From positions 124,001 through 188,000 of the forward strand of contig NZ_JAGINQ010000006.1 in assembly GCF_017876165.1 (NCBI RefSeq): DNA of 64,000 bases, given 5' to 3'. This document shows positions 53,453-62,910 of this stretch, one piece after another. This DNA is from Azospirillum soli (GTDB lineage Bacteria > Pseudomonadota > Alphaproteobacteria > Azospirillales > Azospirillaceae). Made by a program: the position numbers and the translations under genes. The notes under the pieces are model-generated. The model saw nothing but the letters and a program-made list of their open reading frames with translations, was not told the DNA's origin and did not search any database. How positions within the stretch are numbered: the first letter of the stretch is position 1; the number at the start of each line of letters is the position of its first letter.

Positions 53453-54175
53453 TCAGACGCCGAGATAGGCGTGCAGCTTGTCCATGTTCTGGGCGAGCTG
53501 GTCGTTGTGGATCATGTCCACGACGTGTCCCTCTTCCATGACGTAGTGCCGGTCGGCAATCGTCGAGGCGAAGCGGAAATTTTGTTCGACGAGCACGATG
53601 GTGAAGCCGCGCTGCTTCAGCTTGCGCACCGCCACGCCGATCTGCTCGATGATGACCGGGGCGAGACCCTCGGTCGGCTCGTCGAGCAGGATCAGGGTGG
53701 CCCCAGTGCGCAGGATGCGGGCGATGGCCAGCATCTGCTGCTCGCCACCGGACAACCGCGTGCCCTGGGTGGTGCCGCGCCCCTGGAGGTTCGGAAACAG
53801 CTCGTAGATCTGCGGCACCGTCATGCCGCCGTCCTTCACCACCGGCGGCAGCACGAGGTTCTCATCGACGCTGAGGCTGGAGAAGATGCCGCGCTCCTCC
53901 GGGACATAGCCGATGCCCAGGCGCGGGATCTTGTGCTGGGCCATGCCGATCAGCTCGCGGCCCTGGAACGTGATGGAGCCGGTGCGCTTGCCGACGATGC
54001 CCATGATCGAGCGCATCGTCGTGGTCTTGCCGGCGCCGTTGCGGCCCAGCAGCGTCACCACCTCGCCCTGGCGCACCTCCAGATTGACGCCGTGCAGCAC
54101 GTGGCTCTCGCCGTAGAAAGCCTGAAGGTTTTTGATCTCCAGCATCGGAGCGCCGCTGTTCTGGATATCAGGCAT
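53453..54175 (-). CDS. livF: ABC transporter ATP-binding protein LivF
   Basis: The 240-residue ATPase has Walker A GRNGAGKTT, signature RLSGGEQQMLAIARIL, Walker B LILLDEPTEGLAP and the LivF-typical YVPEERGIFSSLSVDENL. It pairs with LivG to energise LivHM. Its start overlaps the livG stop by eight bases. Confidence 0.94.
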   Translation of the reverse strand: MPDIQNSGAPMLEIKNLQAFYGESHVLHGVNLEVRQGEVVTLLGRNGAGKTTTMRSIMGIVGKRTGSITFQGRELIGMAQHKIPRLGIGYVPEERGIFSSLSVDENLVLPPVVKDGGMTVPQIYELFPNLQGRGTTQGTRLSGGEQQMLAIARILRTGATLILLDEPTEGLAPVIIEQIGVAVRKLKQRGFTIVLVEQNFRFASTIADRHYVMEEGHVVDMIHNDQLAQNMDKLHAYLGV

Positions 54176-54941
54176 GCCCCACCTCCCCGGCGGTCGTCGA
54201 ACCCATGTAGGCTTCCATCACCTGGGGGTTGCGCGATACGACATCGTATGGCCCCTCGGCCAGGATCTCGCCGCGGCGCAGCACGGTGATGGTGTCGGAC
54301 AGGTGGGCGACGACCGAGAGGTTGTGCTCGACCATCAGGATGGTGCGGTTGGCCGAGACGCGCTTGATCAGCGCGGCGGTGCCCTCGATGTCCTCGTGGC
54401 CCATGCCGGCCAGCGGCTCGTCGAGCAGCATGACCTCCGGGTCGAGGGCCAGCGTGGTGGCGATCTCCAGCGCGCGCTTGCGCCCATAGGGCAGCTCGGC
54501 GGCGGTGTGGTTGGCCCAGGGGGTGAGGTTGACCGCCTCGATCAGCTCCAGGGCGCGGTCGTGCAGGTCGTACAGGCTGGCCTCCGGCTTCCAGAAGTGG
54601 AAGCTGGTGCCGCGCGGCCGCTGCAGCGCCACGCGGACGTTCTCCAGCACGCTGAGGTGTGGGAAGACGGCCGAGATCTGGAACGAGCGCACCATGCCGA
54701 GCAGGGCCACGTCGGCGGGCTTCATGCCGGTGATGTCGCGGCCCTTGTAGAGGATCTGCCCGCGCGTCGGCGTCAGGAACTTGGTGAGCAGGTTGAACAC
54801 CGTGCTCTTGCCGGCCCCGTTCGGGCCGATCAGCGCGTGGATGGTGCCGCGGCGGACCTGGAGGTTCACCTCCTTCACCGCGATGAAGCCCTTGAACTCC
54901 TTCGAGAGTCCACGCGCTTCGAGAATGATGTCCTCGCTCAT
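54168..54941 (-). CDS. livG: ABC transporter ATP-binding protein LivG
   Basis: The 257-residue ATPase has Walker A GPNGAGKSTVFNLLT, the LivG-typical GMVRSFQISAVFPHLSVLENV, signature ELPYGRKRALEIATTLA and Walker B VMLLDEPLAGMGHEDI. The ATG at 54941 (MSEDIILEARGL) is chosen; the frame upstream to 55103 lies in the promoter region. It is the first gene of the liv operon. Confidence 0.94.
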   Translation of the reverse strand: MSEDIILEARGLSKEFKGFIAVKEVNLQVRRGTIHALIGPNGAGKSTVFNLLTKFLTPTRGQILYKGRDITGMKPADVALLGMVRSFQISAVFPHLSVLENVRVALQRPRGTSFHFWKPEASLYDLHDRALELIEAVNLTPWANHTAAELPYGRKRALEIATTLALDPEVMLLDEPLAGMGHEDIEGTAALIKRVSANRTILMVEHNLSVVAHLSDTITVLRRGEILAEGPYDVVSRNPQVMEAYMGSTTAGEVGHA

Positions 54942-55050
54942 CGCTGTCTTCCAACCCTCCCTGTCGTCCTTTTGTCCTCCGGCCACAGCCGGGTGCGGGA
55001 CGTTGCTGCGGCATACACAAGCACGCGGCGTGCCAAGTCGGGCCGGATCG

Positions 55051-55063
55051 CCAACAGTGTTGG
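55051..55063. promoter_or_regulatory. Palindrome CCAACA-G-TGTTGG upstream of livG
   Basis: This perfect 13-base dyad lies 110 bases upstream of the livG start in the gap before the cobalamin riboswitch. It is a candidate operator. In the same 293-base stretch (54942-55234) the hexamer CGACAC recurs four times at 55139-55176; no gene is seen. Confidence 0.35.
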
Positions 55064-55234
55064 TTTCCCTGACTTTCGGCATCCCGGCATCACCGTCGGC
55101 CAAGCGCCGGGGGCGTCAGGTTTCCGGACAGCCTGTCACGACACCCCGACACATCGCCCGACACCCCGCCCGACACCCGACGTGCACGCATATCCGCTTG
55201 CCAAAAGCTGGGCACCCTGCAATTCTGCGCGTCC

Positions 55235-55420
55235 GATTGGTGCCCCGCCGCCGAAAGGCCAGGGGATAATAGGGAATGCGGTGCGGATCCGGATGGGGTC
55301 CAAGGCCGCGGCTGCCCCCGCAACTGTATGCGGCGAGTTTCCTTGCCAAAGCGCCACTGGCTCCCAATGGGCCGGGAAGGTGGCAAGGGAACAGCGACCC
55401 GCGAGCCAGGAAACCTGCCG
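55235..55420 (+). ncRNA. Cobalamin riboswitch
   Basis: The stretch shows the conserved parts in order: GGTGCC at 55239, GGGAATGCGGTGCG, GCTGCCCCCGCAACTGTA, a GCCACTGG...GGTGGC arm pair, and the B12 box GAGCCAGGAAACCTGCC near 55403-55419. It ends about 55 bases before cbtB. Adenosylcobalamin binding would lower expression of the downstream cobalt-uptake and cobalamin genes. Confidence 0.93.
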
Positions 55421-55474
55421 TCGGACAAACGCAATTCCAGACCGCCGGGTGTGGCGGAGAAGGGAACCATTATC

Positions 55475-55651
55475 ATGCTGAACAACGCCGTCCGTTCGTC
55501 GTCGGCCTCGTCGCTCCAGACTGTTGTCGCCGCCTTCGGCGCGATGCTGCTGGGCTCCTTCATCCTGTTCGGCGTGGCCTTCGCGCAGCCGCAGGCGATC
55601 CACGACGCCGCCCACGACGGCCGTCATTCCTTCGCTTTCCCCTGCCACTGA
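55475..55651 (+). CDS. cbtB: Cobalt transporter subunit CbtB
   Basis: The 58-residue protein has one transmembrane helix (LQTVVAAFGAMLLGSFILFGVAFAQ) and the C-terminal His/Cys metal motif HDAAHDGRHSFAFPCH typical of CbtB. It acts with CbtA in B12-regulated cobalt uptake. AAGGG lies ten bases before the ATG. It is the first gene after the riboswitch. Confidence 0.9.
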   Translation: MLNNAVRSSSASSLQTVVAAFGAMLLGSFILFGVAFAQPQAIHDAAHDGRHSFAFPCH

Positions 55652-55660
55652 GCCATTTCC

Positions 55661-56362
55661 ATGGCGCTGTTCCGGCGGCTGTTTCTAGCCGCTGTGGTCG
55701 CGGGCGTGCTCTCCGGCACGGCCGCGTCCGTCGTTCAGCAGGTCACGACCGTTCCGCTGATTCTCGCCGCCGAGACCTATGAGTCCGGCGATGCGTCGGT
55801 TCATGCCCACGGGCAGGCGGCCCCAGCGCACCAGCACGCCGCACCGGCTGCCGCTGCGGATGACGAGGCGTTCCAGCGAGTCGGTTTGACCGTGGTCACC
55901 AACATCTTGGTCGGGGTCGCCTACGGGCTGCTGCTGGCCGGCGTCATGCTGCTCGTGGGCGCACCGGTGGACGCGCGTCGCGGACTGGTGTGGGGCATCG
56001 GCGGCTTCGTCGCCTTCGCGCTCGCCCCGGCCGCCGGCCTCCCGCCCGAGCTTCCGGGCATGGGCGGTGCCGGTCTGGAGGCGCGTCAGGCGTGGTGGAT
56101 CGCGGCGGCGCTCTGTGCCGCGGGCGGGCTGCTGGCCCTGGCCTTCGCCAAGAACCGCTTCGTCGTCGCGGCCGGCGTCGTGCTGGCGGCCCTGCCGCAT
56201 GTCATCGGCGCACCGCATCCGGAAAGCCCGGAAGGCGTCGTCCCGCCGGAGTTGGCCGCGCGCTTCGCCGCCCTGTCCATCGGTGTGGCCGCCCTGTTCT
56301 GGGCCGCACTCGGCAGCGCCTGCGGTGCCCTGATGCAGCGGGTCGTCGAGCCTCGCCGCTGA
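55661..56362 (+). CDS. cbtA: Cobalt transporter subunit CbtA
   Basis: The 233-residue membrane protein has about five helices, starting FRRLFLAAVVAGVLSGTAASVVQQVTTVPLILAAETYE, with a His-containing loop (HAHGQAAPAHQHAAP) and the CbtA features GLPPELPGMGGAGLEARQAWWIAAALC and PHVIGAPHPESPEG. It follows cbtB by nine bases and is predicted to form the cobalt permease. Confidence 0.93.
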   Translation: MALFRRLFLAAVVAGVLSGTAASVVQQVTTVPLILAAETYESGDASVHAHGQAAPAHQHAAPAAAADDEAFQRVGLTVVTNILVGVAYGLLLAGVMLLVGAPVDARRGLVWGIGGFVAFALAPAAGLPPELPGMGGAGLEARQAWWIAAALCAAGGLLALAFAKNRFVVAAGVVLAALPHVIGAPHPESPEGVVPPELAARFAALSIGVAALFWAALGSACGALMQRVVEPRR

Positions 56363-56400
56363 ATCTCGCCGCTGAATCTTTTCTTGTTAGGAGACGGCCG

Positions 56401-57441
56401 ATGAAGACCGGCCCGACTGTTTCGAAAACCCCAGCCACCGTCATCACCGGCTTCCTCGGGGCCGGCAAGACGACGCTGATCCGCAGCCTGCTTGAGCAGG
56501 CCGCGGGGCGGCGGCTGGCGCTCATCATCAACGAGTTCGGCGACGTCGGGATCGACGGCGAGATCCTGCGGGCCTGCGGCGATCCGACCTGCGCCGAGGA
56601 CGACGTCATCGAACTGGCGAACGGCTGCCTGTGCTGCACGGTCGCCGACGACTTCGTCCCGGCCATCGAAAAGCTGCTGGCAAGGCCCCAGCCGCCTGAG
56701 CACATCATCATCGAGACGAGCGGCCTCGCCCTGCCGAAGCCGCTGGTCCAGGCCTTTCACTGGCCGGCGATCAAAACGCGGGTGACCGTGGACGGCGTCG
56801 TCGCCGTGGTGGACGCGGCGGCAGCATCCGAGGGCCGCTTCGCCCCCGACCCGGCCGCACTCGCCGCGCAGGCCGCCGAAGCCGGTCAGCTGGATCACGA
56901 AACCCCCGTCGAGGAGGTGTTCGAGGACCAGTTGCTCTGCGCCGACCTGATCGTCGTCAACAAGACCGATCTGGTGGACGCGACGGCATTGGCGAAGGTC
57001 GAGGACATCATCCGGGGCGCGCTGTCCCGCGACGCGAAGATCCTCCGGGCCTCCAACGGCCATGTGGATCCGCTGGTGCTGCTGGGCATTGGCGCTGCGG
57101 TCGAGGACGACCTCGCCAACCGCCCCTCCCACCACGACGAGGAAGAAGGCCACGACCACGACGACTTCACCAGCTTCGTCGTGGACCTCGCCCCGCAGCC
57201 CGATCCCGCCGCGCTGGTCAAGCGGCTGGAGCAGGTCGCGGCGGCCCACGGCGTTCTGCGCCTGAAGGGCTTCATCGACGTGCCGGGCAAGCCGATGCGC
57301 CTGTTGGTGCAAGGGGTGGGCGTGCGCGTGCAGTCCCACTTCGACCGCCTGTGGAAGCCCGACGAGCCCCGCCGCAGCCGCCTCGTGGTGATCGGCGAGA
57401 CGGGCCTGGACCGGGACGCCGTCACGGCGGCGCTGGGCTAA
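56401..57441 (+). CDS. cobW: Cobalamin-biosynthesis GTPase/metallochaperone CobW
   Basis: The 346-residue G3E-family GTPase has the P-loop GFLGAGKTTLIRSLL, the metal-binding ANGCLCCTV (CxCC), NKTDLV, a His/Asp-rich insert (SHHDEEEGHDHDDF) and the CobW_C domain. It is thought to deliver cobalt to the CobNST chelatase. AGGAG precedes the ATG at 56401. A composite palindromic repeat separates it from cobN. Confidence 0.95.
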   Translation: MKTGPTVSKTPATVITGFLGAGKTTLIRSLLEQAAGRRLALIINEFGDVGIDGEILRACGDPTCAEDDVIELANGCLCCTVADDFVPAIEKLLARPQPPEHIIIETSGLALPKPLVQAFHWPAIKTRVTVDGVVAVVDAAAASEGRFAPDPAALAAQAAEAGQLDHETPVEEVFEDQLLCADLIVVNKTDLVDATALAKVEDIIRGALSRDAKILRASNGHVDPLVLLGIGAAVEDDLANRPSHHDEEEGHDHDDFTSFVVDLAPQPDPAALVKRLEQVAAAHGVLRLKGFIDVPGKPMRLLVQGVGVRVQSHFDRLWKPDEPRRSRLVVIGETGLDRDAVTAALG

Positions 57442-57443
57442 AT

Positions 57444-57558
57444 CCCTTCTGCCCTCTGGGGAGAAGGGTTGGGATGAGGGGGCGGCCGTCAGGCCGGAAA
57501 GGCTCGGCGGCGCCGACGTTTCCCCCTCACCCTAACCCTCTCCCCGGAGGGGAGAGGG
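57444..57558 (+). repeat. Composite palindromic repeat, copy 2
   Basis: CCCTTCT...AGAAGGG with the arm GTTGGGATGAGGGGG leads into a central GGCCGTCAGGCCGGAAAGG, then the inverted arm CCCCTCACCCTAACCC and a CTCTCCCC/GGGGAGAG hairpin. It is the reverse-oriented match of 34994-35111. It begins three bases after the cobW stop and ends 25 bases before cobN. Confidence 0.75.
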
Positions 57559-57582
57559 AACAACACACAAAGTTCCGTTCCC

Positions 57583-60500
57583 ATGCATCTGCTCGCCGCC
57601 CGCCAGGAAGATCTCGACGCCGGCCCCCAGGCCGTGGATTTGGGGCAGTCGCCGGCGGACATGGTGGTGCTGTCCTTCTCCGACAGCGATCTGACGGCGC
57701 TGGCCTCCGCCTGGACGCGGGAGCGCGACCATCTGCCCTCCCTCCGGTTGGCGAACCTCGCGCGGCTGGGGCACCCGCTGTCGGTGGACCTCCACGTCGA
57801 TGCGGTGGTGCGCAAGGCGAAGCTGGTCGTGCTGCGCCTGCTGGGCGGTGCCAGCTATTGGCGCTACGGCCTCGACCATGTGGCCGCTGCCTGCCGCGAA
57901 TCCGGCGTGGCACTCGCGGTGCTGCCGGGCGACGCCCAGCCAAACCCTAGCCTCGACGGCTACGGCACCGTCCCCTCTGACGCCGCGCAACGTCTGTGGC
58001 GCTACTTCACCGAGGGCGGCCCGGACAACACGGGCAACCTCCTGGCCTACGCCGCGACGCTGGCCGGGCACGAGCGCCCGTGGAGCGAACCCGCCCCCGT
58101 CCCACGCTTCGGCGTTTATGAGGGCTGGCAAGGCACGGCCGAGGGGCCGAACGCCCCGGTGGTCTTCTATCGCTCGCACCTGCTGGCCGGCGATCTCGCC
58201 CCCGTGCACGCCTTGTGCGACGCGCTGGCCGAACGCGGCCTGTCTCCCCTGCCCCTGTTCGTCGCGAGCCTGAAGGAGCCGGACTGCGCCACGTGGATGC
58301 GCGCCACCCTGACCGCGCGGAACGCCGCCGTGGTGCTGAACGCCACCGGCTTTTCGGCGGCGCGCGAGGACGGCTCGCCACTGGAGGCCAACGGCACGCC
58401 GGTGTTGCAGGTCATCCTGTCCACCACGCCGGAGGACGGCTGGCGGACCTCGGCGCGCGGCCTCGGGCCGTCCGACCTTGCTATGAACGTGGTGCTGCCG
58501 GAGATGGACGGCCGCATCCTGACCCGCGCCATCGCCTTCAAGTCCGAGAGCGCCGTCGACCCGGATCTGGAATTCGCCCCCACCCTGATCCGCCCGATCC
58601 CCGACCGCGTTGCCTTCGCCGCCGACCTTGCGGCGGCCTGGGTGCGTCTGGGCGCCCCCCCGCGCGCCGAGCGTCGGTTGGCGCTGGTGCTGTCCGACTA
58701 TCCGGGGCCGGGCGGCGGGATCGGCCACGCGGTCGGCCTCGACACGCCCGCCAGCGTCGTCGGCGTGCTGAATCGCCTGCGGGCCGAAGGCTACGCCGTG
58801 GACGGCATCCCCGCCGATTCCGCCGCGCTGATGACCGCCCTGGCTGGCAAGGCGACTGTCAGCCTGAGCCTGGACGATTACCGCAGGCTTGCCCCTGCCG
58901 ACGCCCGCGAGCGCATCGCCGCGACCTGGGGTGCGGACGCCTCCGACCCGCTGTTCAGCGACGGCGCTTTCCGCTTCCGCGTTCTGACCTGCGGCAACGC
59001 GGTCGTCGCCGTGCAGCCCAGCCGGGGGCACGGCCCGCTGACCACCGCGCAGCACCACGATCCGGAAACCCCGCCCAGCCACGGCTATGTCGCCTTCCAC
59101 CTCTGGCTGCGGCAGGTCGCTGGCGTCCAGGCGCTGGTGCAGGTGGGCGCGCACGGCACGCTGGAATGGCTGCCGGGCAAGGCGGTGGCCCTGTCCAGGG
59201 ATTGCTGGCCGGAGATCGTCGCCGGTCCCCTGCCCTGCCTTTACCCCTTCATCGTCAACAACCCCGGCGAGGGCGTGCAGGCCCGCCGCCGCCTTGGCGC
59301 CGTGCTGATCGGCCACCTGACGCCGCCGCCGGTCGAGGCCGGGCTGCACGGCGACCTCGCCGGCCTCGAACAGGCCATCGACGAGTACAGCCAAGCGACC
59401 GGCCTGGACCCGCGCCGGCTCGGCGCGCTGCGCGAGACGATCCTCGATCTGGCGTGGCGGTCGGGCGTGGCCGCCGACTGCAACCTGCGCCCGGACGACG
59501 ACCCGGACACGATTCTCGGGCGCCTCGACGCGCATCTCTGCGACATCAAGGAAATGCAGATCCGCGACGGGCTGCACGTCTTCGGCACCACGCCGGAGCC
59601 GGAACGCCGCGCCCGCCTGCTGGCCGCCGTCGCCCGGCATGCCAGGGCCGAGGAGGTGTCCGCTACGCTGGACGCCTGCGGCGAGGCCGAGATGGCGGCA
59701 CTGCTGGCCGGTCTGGACGGCCGGTTCGTGAAGCCCGGCCCCGGCGGCTCCCCGGCGCGCGGGCGGGCGGACACGCTGCCGACCGGGCGGAACCTCTACG
59801 CGCTCGACCCGCGCGGGGTGCCGACGCCTACCGCCTGGACGCTGGGCTGGCAGGCGGCGGACGCGCTCATCACCCGCTATCTGCAAGACCATGGCGACTG
59901 GCCGAAGCGGCTGGTCGTGGACTGCTGGGGCACGCCGACCATGCGCACCGGCGGCGACGAGCTGGCCCAGGCCATGGCCCTGCTGGGCGTGCGCCCGCTG
60001 TGGGAGAACGGCTCGGGCCGCGTCACCGGGTTCGAGGTGATGCCGGCCGGCGTGCTGGGCCGCCCGCGCGTGGACGTGACGCTGCGCATCTCCGGCCTGT
60101 TCCGCGACGTGTTCCCGCAGCAGATCGCCCTGTTCGATCAAGCCGTCCGCGCCGTCATGGCCGAGGACGAGCCGGAGGACACCAACCCGCCCGCCGCCGC
60201 CTTCCGCGCCGACCGCGCCGCGCTGGAAGCCGGCGGCACCCCGGCGAAGGATGCCGGCCGCTGGGCCAGCGCCCGCGTCTTCGGATCGGCGCCGGGCGTC
60301 TACGGCACGGCCATTTCCGGCATGGTGGCGCGCGGCGACTGGACGGCGCGCGCCGACTTCGGCGCCGCCTATCTGGAGGGCAGCTGCCACGCCTACGGCA
60401 AGGATCTGGAGGGCATTCCCCTTCCCGCCCTGTTCCGCCGCCGCGTGGGCGATGCCGACGCCCTCGTCCACCACCAGGACCAGCGGGAGCATGACGTGCT

Positions 60501-60969
60501 CTCCACGGACGGCTTCATGCAGTACGAGGGCGGCTTCTCCGCCGCCGCCGCGCTGGCCGACAACGACCCGTCGCTCTATCACCTCGACAGTTCCGAACCG
60601 GACCGGCTGGCCGTCCGCACCCTGTCGGAGGAAATCGCCCGCGTGCTGCGCGGCCGGGCCGCCAACCCGCGCTGGATCGCGGGCATGATGCGGCACGGCT
60701 ATCGCGGTGCCGCCGAACTGGCCGCCAGCGTGGACACGCTGTTCGCCTTCGCCGCCACCACGGCGGCGGTGCGCCCGCACCACTTCGACCAGCTGTTCGA
60801 CGCCTATGTCGAGGACGCGGCGGTGTGGGACTTCCTGGTGCAATCCAACCCAGCCGCCGCCCGGCACATCCTGAACCGCCTGTCCGAAGCCCAGGAACGC
60901 GGCCTCTGGCACCCCCGCCGCAACGCCACCGGCGACGAGATCCGCCGCCGCAAGGAGATGGTCGCATGA
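57583..60969 (+). CDS. cobN: Cobaltochelatase large subunit CobN
   Basis: The 1128-residue protein is the substrate-binding subunit of the ATP-dependent aerobic cobalt chelatase, which with CobS and CobT inserts cobalt into hydrogenobyrinic acid a,c-diamide. It shows the CobN/BchH signatures VQVGAHGTLEWLPGKAVALS, PFIVNNPGEGVQARRR, DCWGTPTMRTGGDELAQAMALLGVRPLWENGSGRVTGFEVMP and HHQDQREHDVLSTDGFMQYEGGF. cobS and cobT are not in the window. Its stop overlaps the cobG start (ATGA). Confidence 0.96.
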   Translation: MHLLAARQEDLDAGPQAVDLGQSPADMVVLSFSDSDLTALASAWTRERDHLPSLRLANLARLGHPLSVDLHVDAVVRKAKLVVLRLLGGASYWRYGLDHVAAACRESGVALAVLPGDAQPNPSLDGYGTVPSDAAQRLWRYFTEGGPDNTGNLLAYAATLAGHERPWSEPAPVPRFGVYEGWQGTAEGPNAPVVFYRSHLLAGDLAPVHALCDALAERGLSPLPLFVASLKEPDCATWMRATLTARNAAVVLNATGFSAAREDGSPLEANGTPVLQVILSTTPEDGWRTSARGLGPSDLAMNVVLPEMDGRILTRAIAFKSESAVDPDLEFAPTLIRPIPDRVAFAADLAAAWVRLGAPPRAERRLALVLSDYPGPGGGIGHAVGLDTPASVVGVLNRLRAEGYAVDGIPADSAALMTALAGKATVSLSLDDYRRLAPADARERIAATWGADASDPLFSDGAFRFRVLTCGNAVVAVQPSRGHGPLTTAQHHDPETPPSHGYVAFHLWLRQVAGVQALVQVGAHGTLEWLPGKAVALSRDCWPEIVAGPLPCLYPFIVNNPGEGVQARRRLGAVLIGHLTPPPVEAGLHGDLAGLEQAIDEYSQATGLDPRRLGALRETILDLAWRSGVAADCNLRPDDDPDTILGRLDAHLCDIKEMQIRDGLHVFGTTPEPERRARLLAAVARHARAEEVSATLDACGEAEMAALLAGLDGRFVKPGPGGSPARGRADTLPTGRNLYALDPRGVPTPTAWTLGWQAADALITRYLQDHGDWPKRLVVDCWGTPTMRTGGDELAQAMALLGVRPLWENGSGRVTGFEVMPAGVLGRPRVDVTLRISGLFRDVFPQQIALFDQAVRAVMAEDEPEDTNPPAAAFRADRAALEAGGTPAKDAGRWASARVFGSAPGVYGTAISGMVARGDWTARADFGAAYLEGSCHAYGKDLEGIPLPALFRRRVGDADALVHHQDQREHDVLSTDGFMQYEGGFSAAAALADNDPSLYHLDSSEPDRLAVRTLSEEIARVLRGRAANPRWIAGMMRHGYRGAAELAASVDTLFAFAATTAAVRPHHFDQLFDAYVEDAAVWDFLVQSNPAAARHILNRLSEAQERGLWHPRRNATGDEIRRRKEMVA

Positions 60970-62279
60970 CGACCCAAACCATCACCGCAGCCGTGACCAG
61001 GAACGCCCCGCGCCGTCGCGGCATGTGCCCCGGCGTGCTAGCCCCCATGGAGGTTGGCGACGGTCTGCTGGTCCGCGTGCGCGTCCCGGCCGGGGTGCTG
61101 CCGGCGGCTTCGGCCAAGCGGATCTCGGAGCTGGGGCGGCGCTACGGCAACGGCCTGATCGACCTCAGCCACCGGGGGAACCTTCAACTGCGCGGCGTGC
61201 GGCCGGAGGACATGGCCGCCCTGATCGAGGAGCTGCGCCCGCTCGGCTATATTTCCGCCGACGCGGAGAGCGAGGCGGTGCGCAACGTGATGACCTCCCC
61301 CACGGCGGGGCTGGACGCCGAGGCCGTGCTGGACGTGCGGCCGCACGCGCTGGCACTGGACGCCCGGCTGGCGAGCGACAGGGAGTTGCATCAGCTGCCG
61401 CCCAAGTTCGGCTGGCTGGTGGACGGCGGCGGGCGGGCTCCGCTGTTCGACAGCAGCACGGACGTGCGCTTTGACGCGGTGATGACGGAGGACGGCCCGC
61501 GCTTCCGCGTGGGGCTGGGTGGGACGCTGGAGGGTGCGGCGGTGCTGGGGTCTTGTCGGCCGGAGGAACTGGTCGAGGTCGCGGTGGCGGTCGCGCGGGC
61601 GTTTTTGGGCCTGCGCGAGACGCTGGTGGAGCCGCCCCGGCGGATGGCGGGGTTGGTGAAGACGGTGGGAGTGGAAGCCATTCGGGAGCGGGTCGGTGCG
61701 CATTGCCCCCACCCTTCCCATGCTTCGCATGGCTCCCTTCCCTCCCCCGCTAGGCAGGGGAGAGAGTTTTTTGGCGTGCAAGCATCGTGGCTCGGCGTCG
61801 CTTTCCCCTTCGGGCGGCTGGACTGCGACCGGCTGGAGGCGCTCGCCAATCTCACCCATGAAATCCGCATCACCCCCTGGCGCGCCCTGCTGCTGGCCGG
61901 CGCAGGAGAGGATGCGGCCGCAACCGCCAAATCCCTCGGCGGCATCCTCGACCGCGATGACGTGCGCCTGAAGGTCACCGCGTGCAGCGGCGTCACCGGC
62001 TGCGACGTGGGCACCACCGACACCCACGCCGACGGCCTCGCCATCGCAGAGCGCGCGCCGGGGTTGCTGCGACGGGTCCGGATGGTGCATGTCTCCGGCT
62101 GCGCCAAGGGCTGCGCGCATCCCGGCGCGGCGGATGTCACGCTGACCGCGCGCGAGGGCGTCTACGATGTCGCGCTGAACGCCGCCCCCGGTGCCGCGCC
62201 ATGGCGGTCCGGCCTGACGCCGGACGAGGCGGTGGACGCTGTTGCCGGTCTTTCTGTTGAGGAGTTGTCCCGTGTCTGA
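60966..62279 (+). CDS. cobG: Precorrin-3B synthase CobG, with an in-frame repeat insertion
   Basis: The 437-residue monooxygenase of the sulfite/nitrite reductase family turns precorrin-3A into precorrin-3B. N-terminal GLIDLSHRGNLQLRGVRPED and the cluster cysteines TACSGVTGCDVG and VSGCAKGCAHPG are present. Between RERVGA and ASWLGVAFPFGRLD lies a segment of about 25 residues (PHPSHASHGSLPSPARQGRE) that does not look like the family and corresponds to a palindromic DNA repeat at 61704-61771. The frame stays open, so the protein may be functional. Start and stop overlap cobN and cobH. Confidence 0.92.
   Translation: MTTQTITAAVTRNAPRRRGMCPGVLAPMEVGDGLLVRVRVPAGVLPAASAKRISELGRRYGNGLIDLSHRGNLQLRGVRPEDMAALIEELRPLGYISADAESEAVRNVMTSPTAGLDAEAVLDVRPHALALDARLASDRELHQLPPKFGWLVDGGGRAPLFDSSTDVRFDAVMTEDGPRFRVGLGGTLEGAAVLGSCRPEELVEVAVAVARAFLGLRETLVEPPRRMAGLVKTVGVEAIRERVGAHCPHPSHASHGSLPSPARQGREFFGVQASWLGVAFPFGRLDCDRLEALANLTHEIRITPWRALLLAGAGEDAAATAKSLGGILDRDDVRLKVTACSGVTGCDVGTTDTHADGLAIAERAPGLLRRVRMVHVSGCAKGCAHPGAADVTLTAREGVYDVALNAAPGAAPWRSGLTPDEAVDAVAGLSVEELSRV
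61704..61771 (+). repeat. Palindromic repeat element inside cobG
   Basis: The stretch reads CCCCCACCCTTCCCATGC, with CCATGC/GCATGG (61718-61732) and CTCCCC/GGGGAG (61742-61762) hairpins, followed by GAGAG and a T6 run. It resembles the first unit between livK and livH (52090). Codon use is unlike the flanking cobG sequence. Confidence 0.6.
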
Positions 62280-62910
62280 GCCGCTTTACGACTACATCCG
62301 CGATGGAGCGGCCATCTACCGGCAGTCCTTTGCCACCATCCGGGCGGAGGCCGACCTGTCGGCCCTGCCCGACGATCTGAAGCCGGTCGCGGTGCGCATC
62401 ATCCACGCCTGCGGCATGGTGGACGCGGCGAAAGACCTGATGTTCTCCCCCGACGTGGGCACCGCCGCCCGCAAGGCTCTGCGCGCTGGCGCTCCGATCC
62501 TCTGCGACAGCGAGATGGTCGCGCACGGCATCACGCGGGCGCGCCTGCCGGCCGACAACGCCGTCATCTGCACGCTACGCGACCCGGCGGTGCCGGACCT
62601 CGCCAAACAGGTGGACAACACCCGCTCCGCCGCCGCGCTGGAACTGTGGCGCCCCAAACTGGAAGGCTCCGTGGTCGCCGTCGGAAACGCCCCGACCGCG
62701 CTGTTCAAGCTGCTGGAGATGATCCGCGACGGCGCGCCCAAGCCGGCGGCGATCCTGGGCTTCCCCGTGGGCTTCGTGGGTGCCGCCGAGAGCAAGGACG
62801 CGCTGGCCGAGCATTCCTACGGCATTCCCTTCTTGGCCATCCGTGGCCGGCGTGGCGGCAGCGCCATGGCGGCGGCGGCGGTCAACGCCCTGGCGAGCGA
62901 CGTCGAATGA
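62272..62910 (+). CDS. cobH: Precorrin-8X methylmutase CobH
   Basis: The 212-residue enzyme moves the C-11 methyl group to C-12, giving hydrogenobyrinate. It has the conserved His in VRIIHACGMVDAAKDLMFSP and the family segments GAPILCDSEMVAHGI and GFPVGFVGAAESKDAL. I choose GTG at 62272, seven bases after GAGGAG, overlapping the cobG stop; the product starts (M)SEPLYDYIRDG as expected. Confidence 0.95.
   Translation: MSEPLYDYIRDGAAIYRQSFATIRAEADLSALPDDLKPVAVRIIHACGMVDAAKDLMFSPDVGTAARKALRAGAPILCDSEMVAHGITRARLPADNAVICTLRDPAVPDLAKQVDNTRSAAALELWRPKLEGSVVAVGNAPTALFKLLEMIRDGAPKPAAILGFPVGFVGAAESKDALAEHSYGIPFLAIRGRRGGSAMAAAAVNALASDVE

Noticed and set aside
57532..60912. A 1126-codon open frame on the minus strand opposite cobN.
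   Set aside because: Same effect of high GC at third positions; the plus strand is a canonical CobN.
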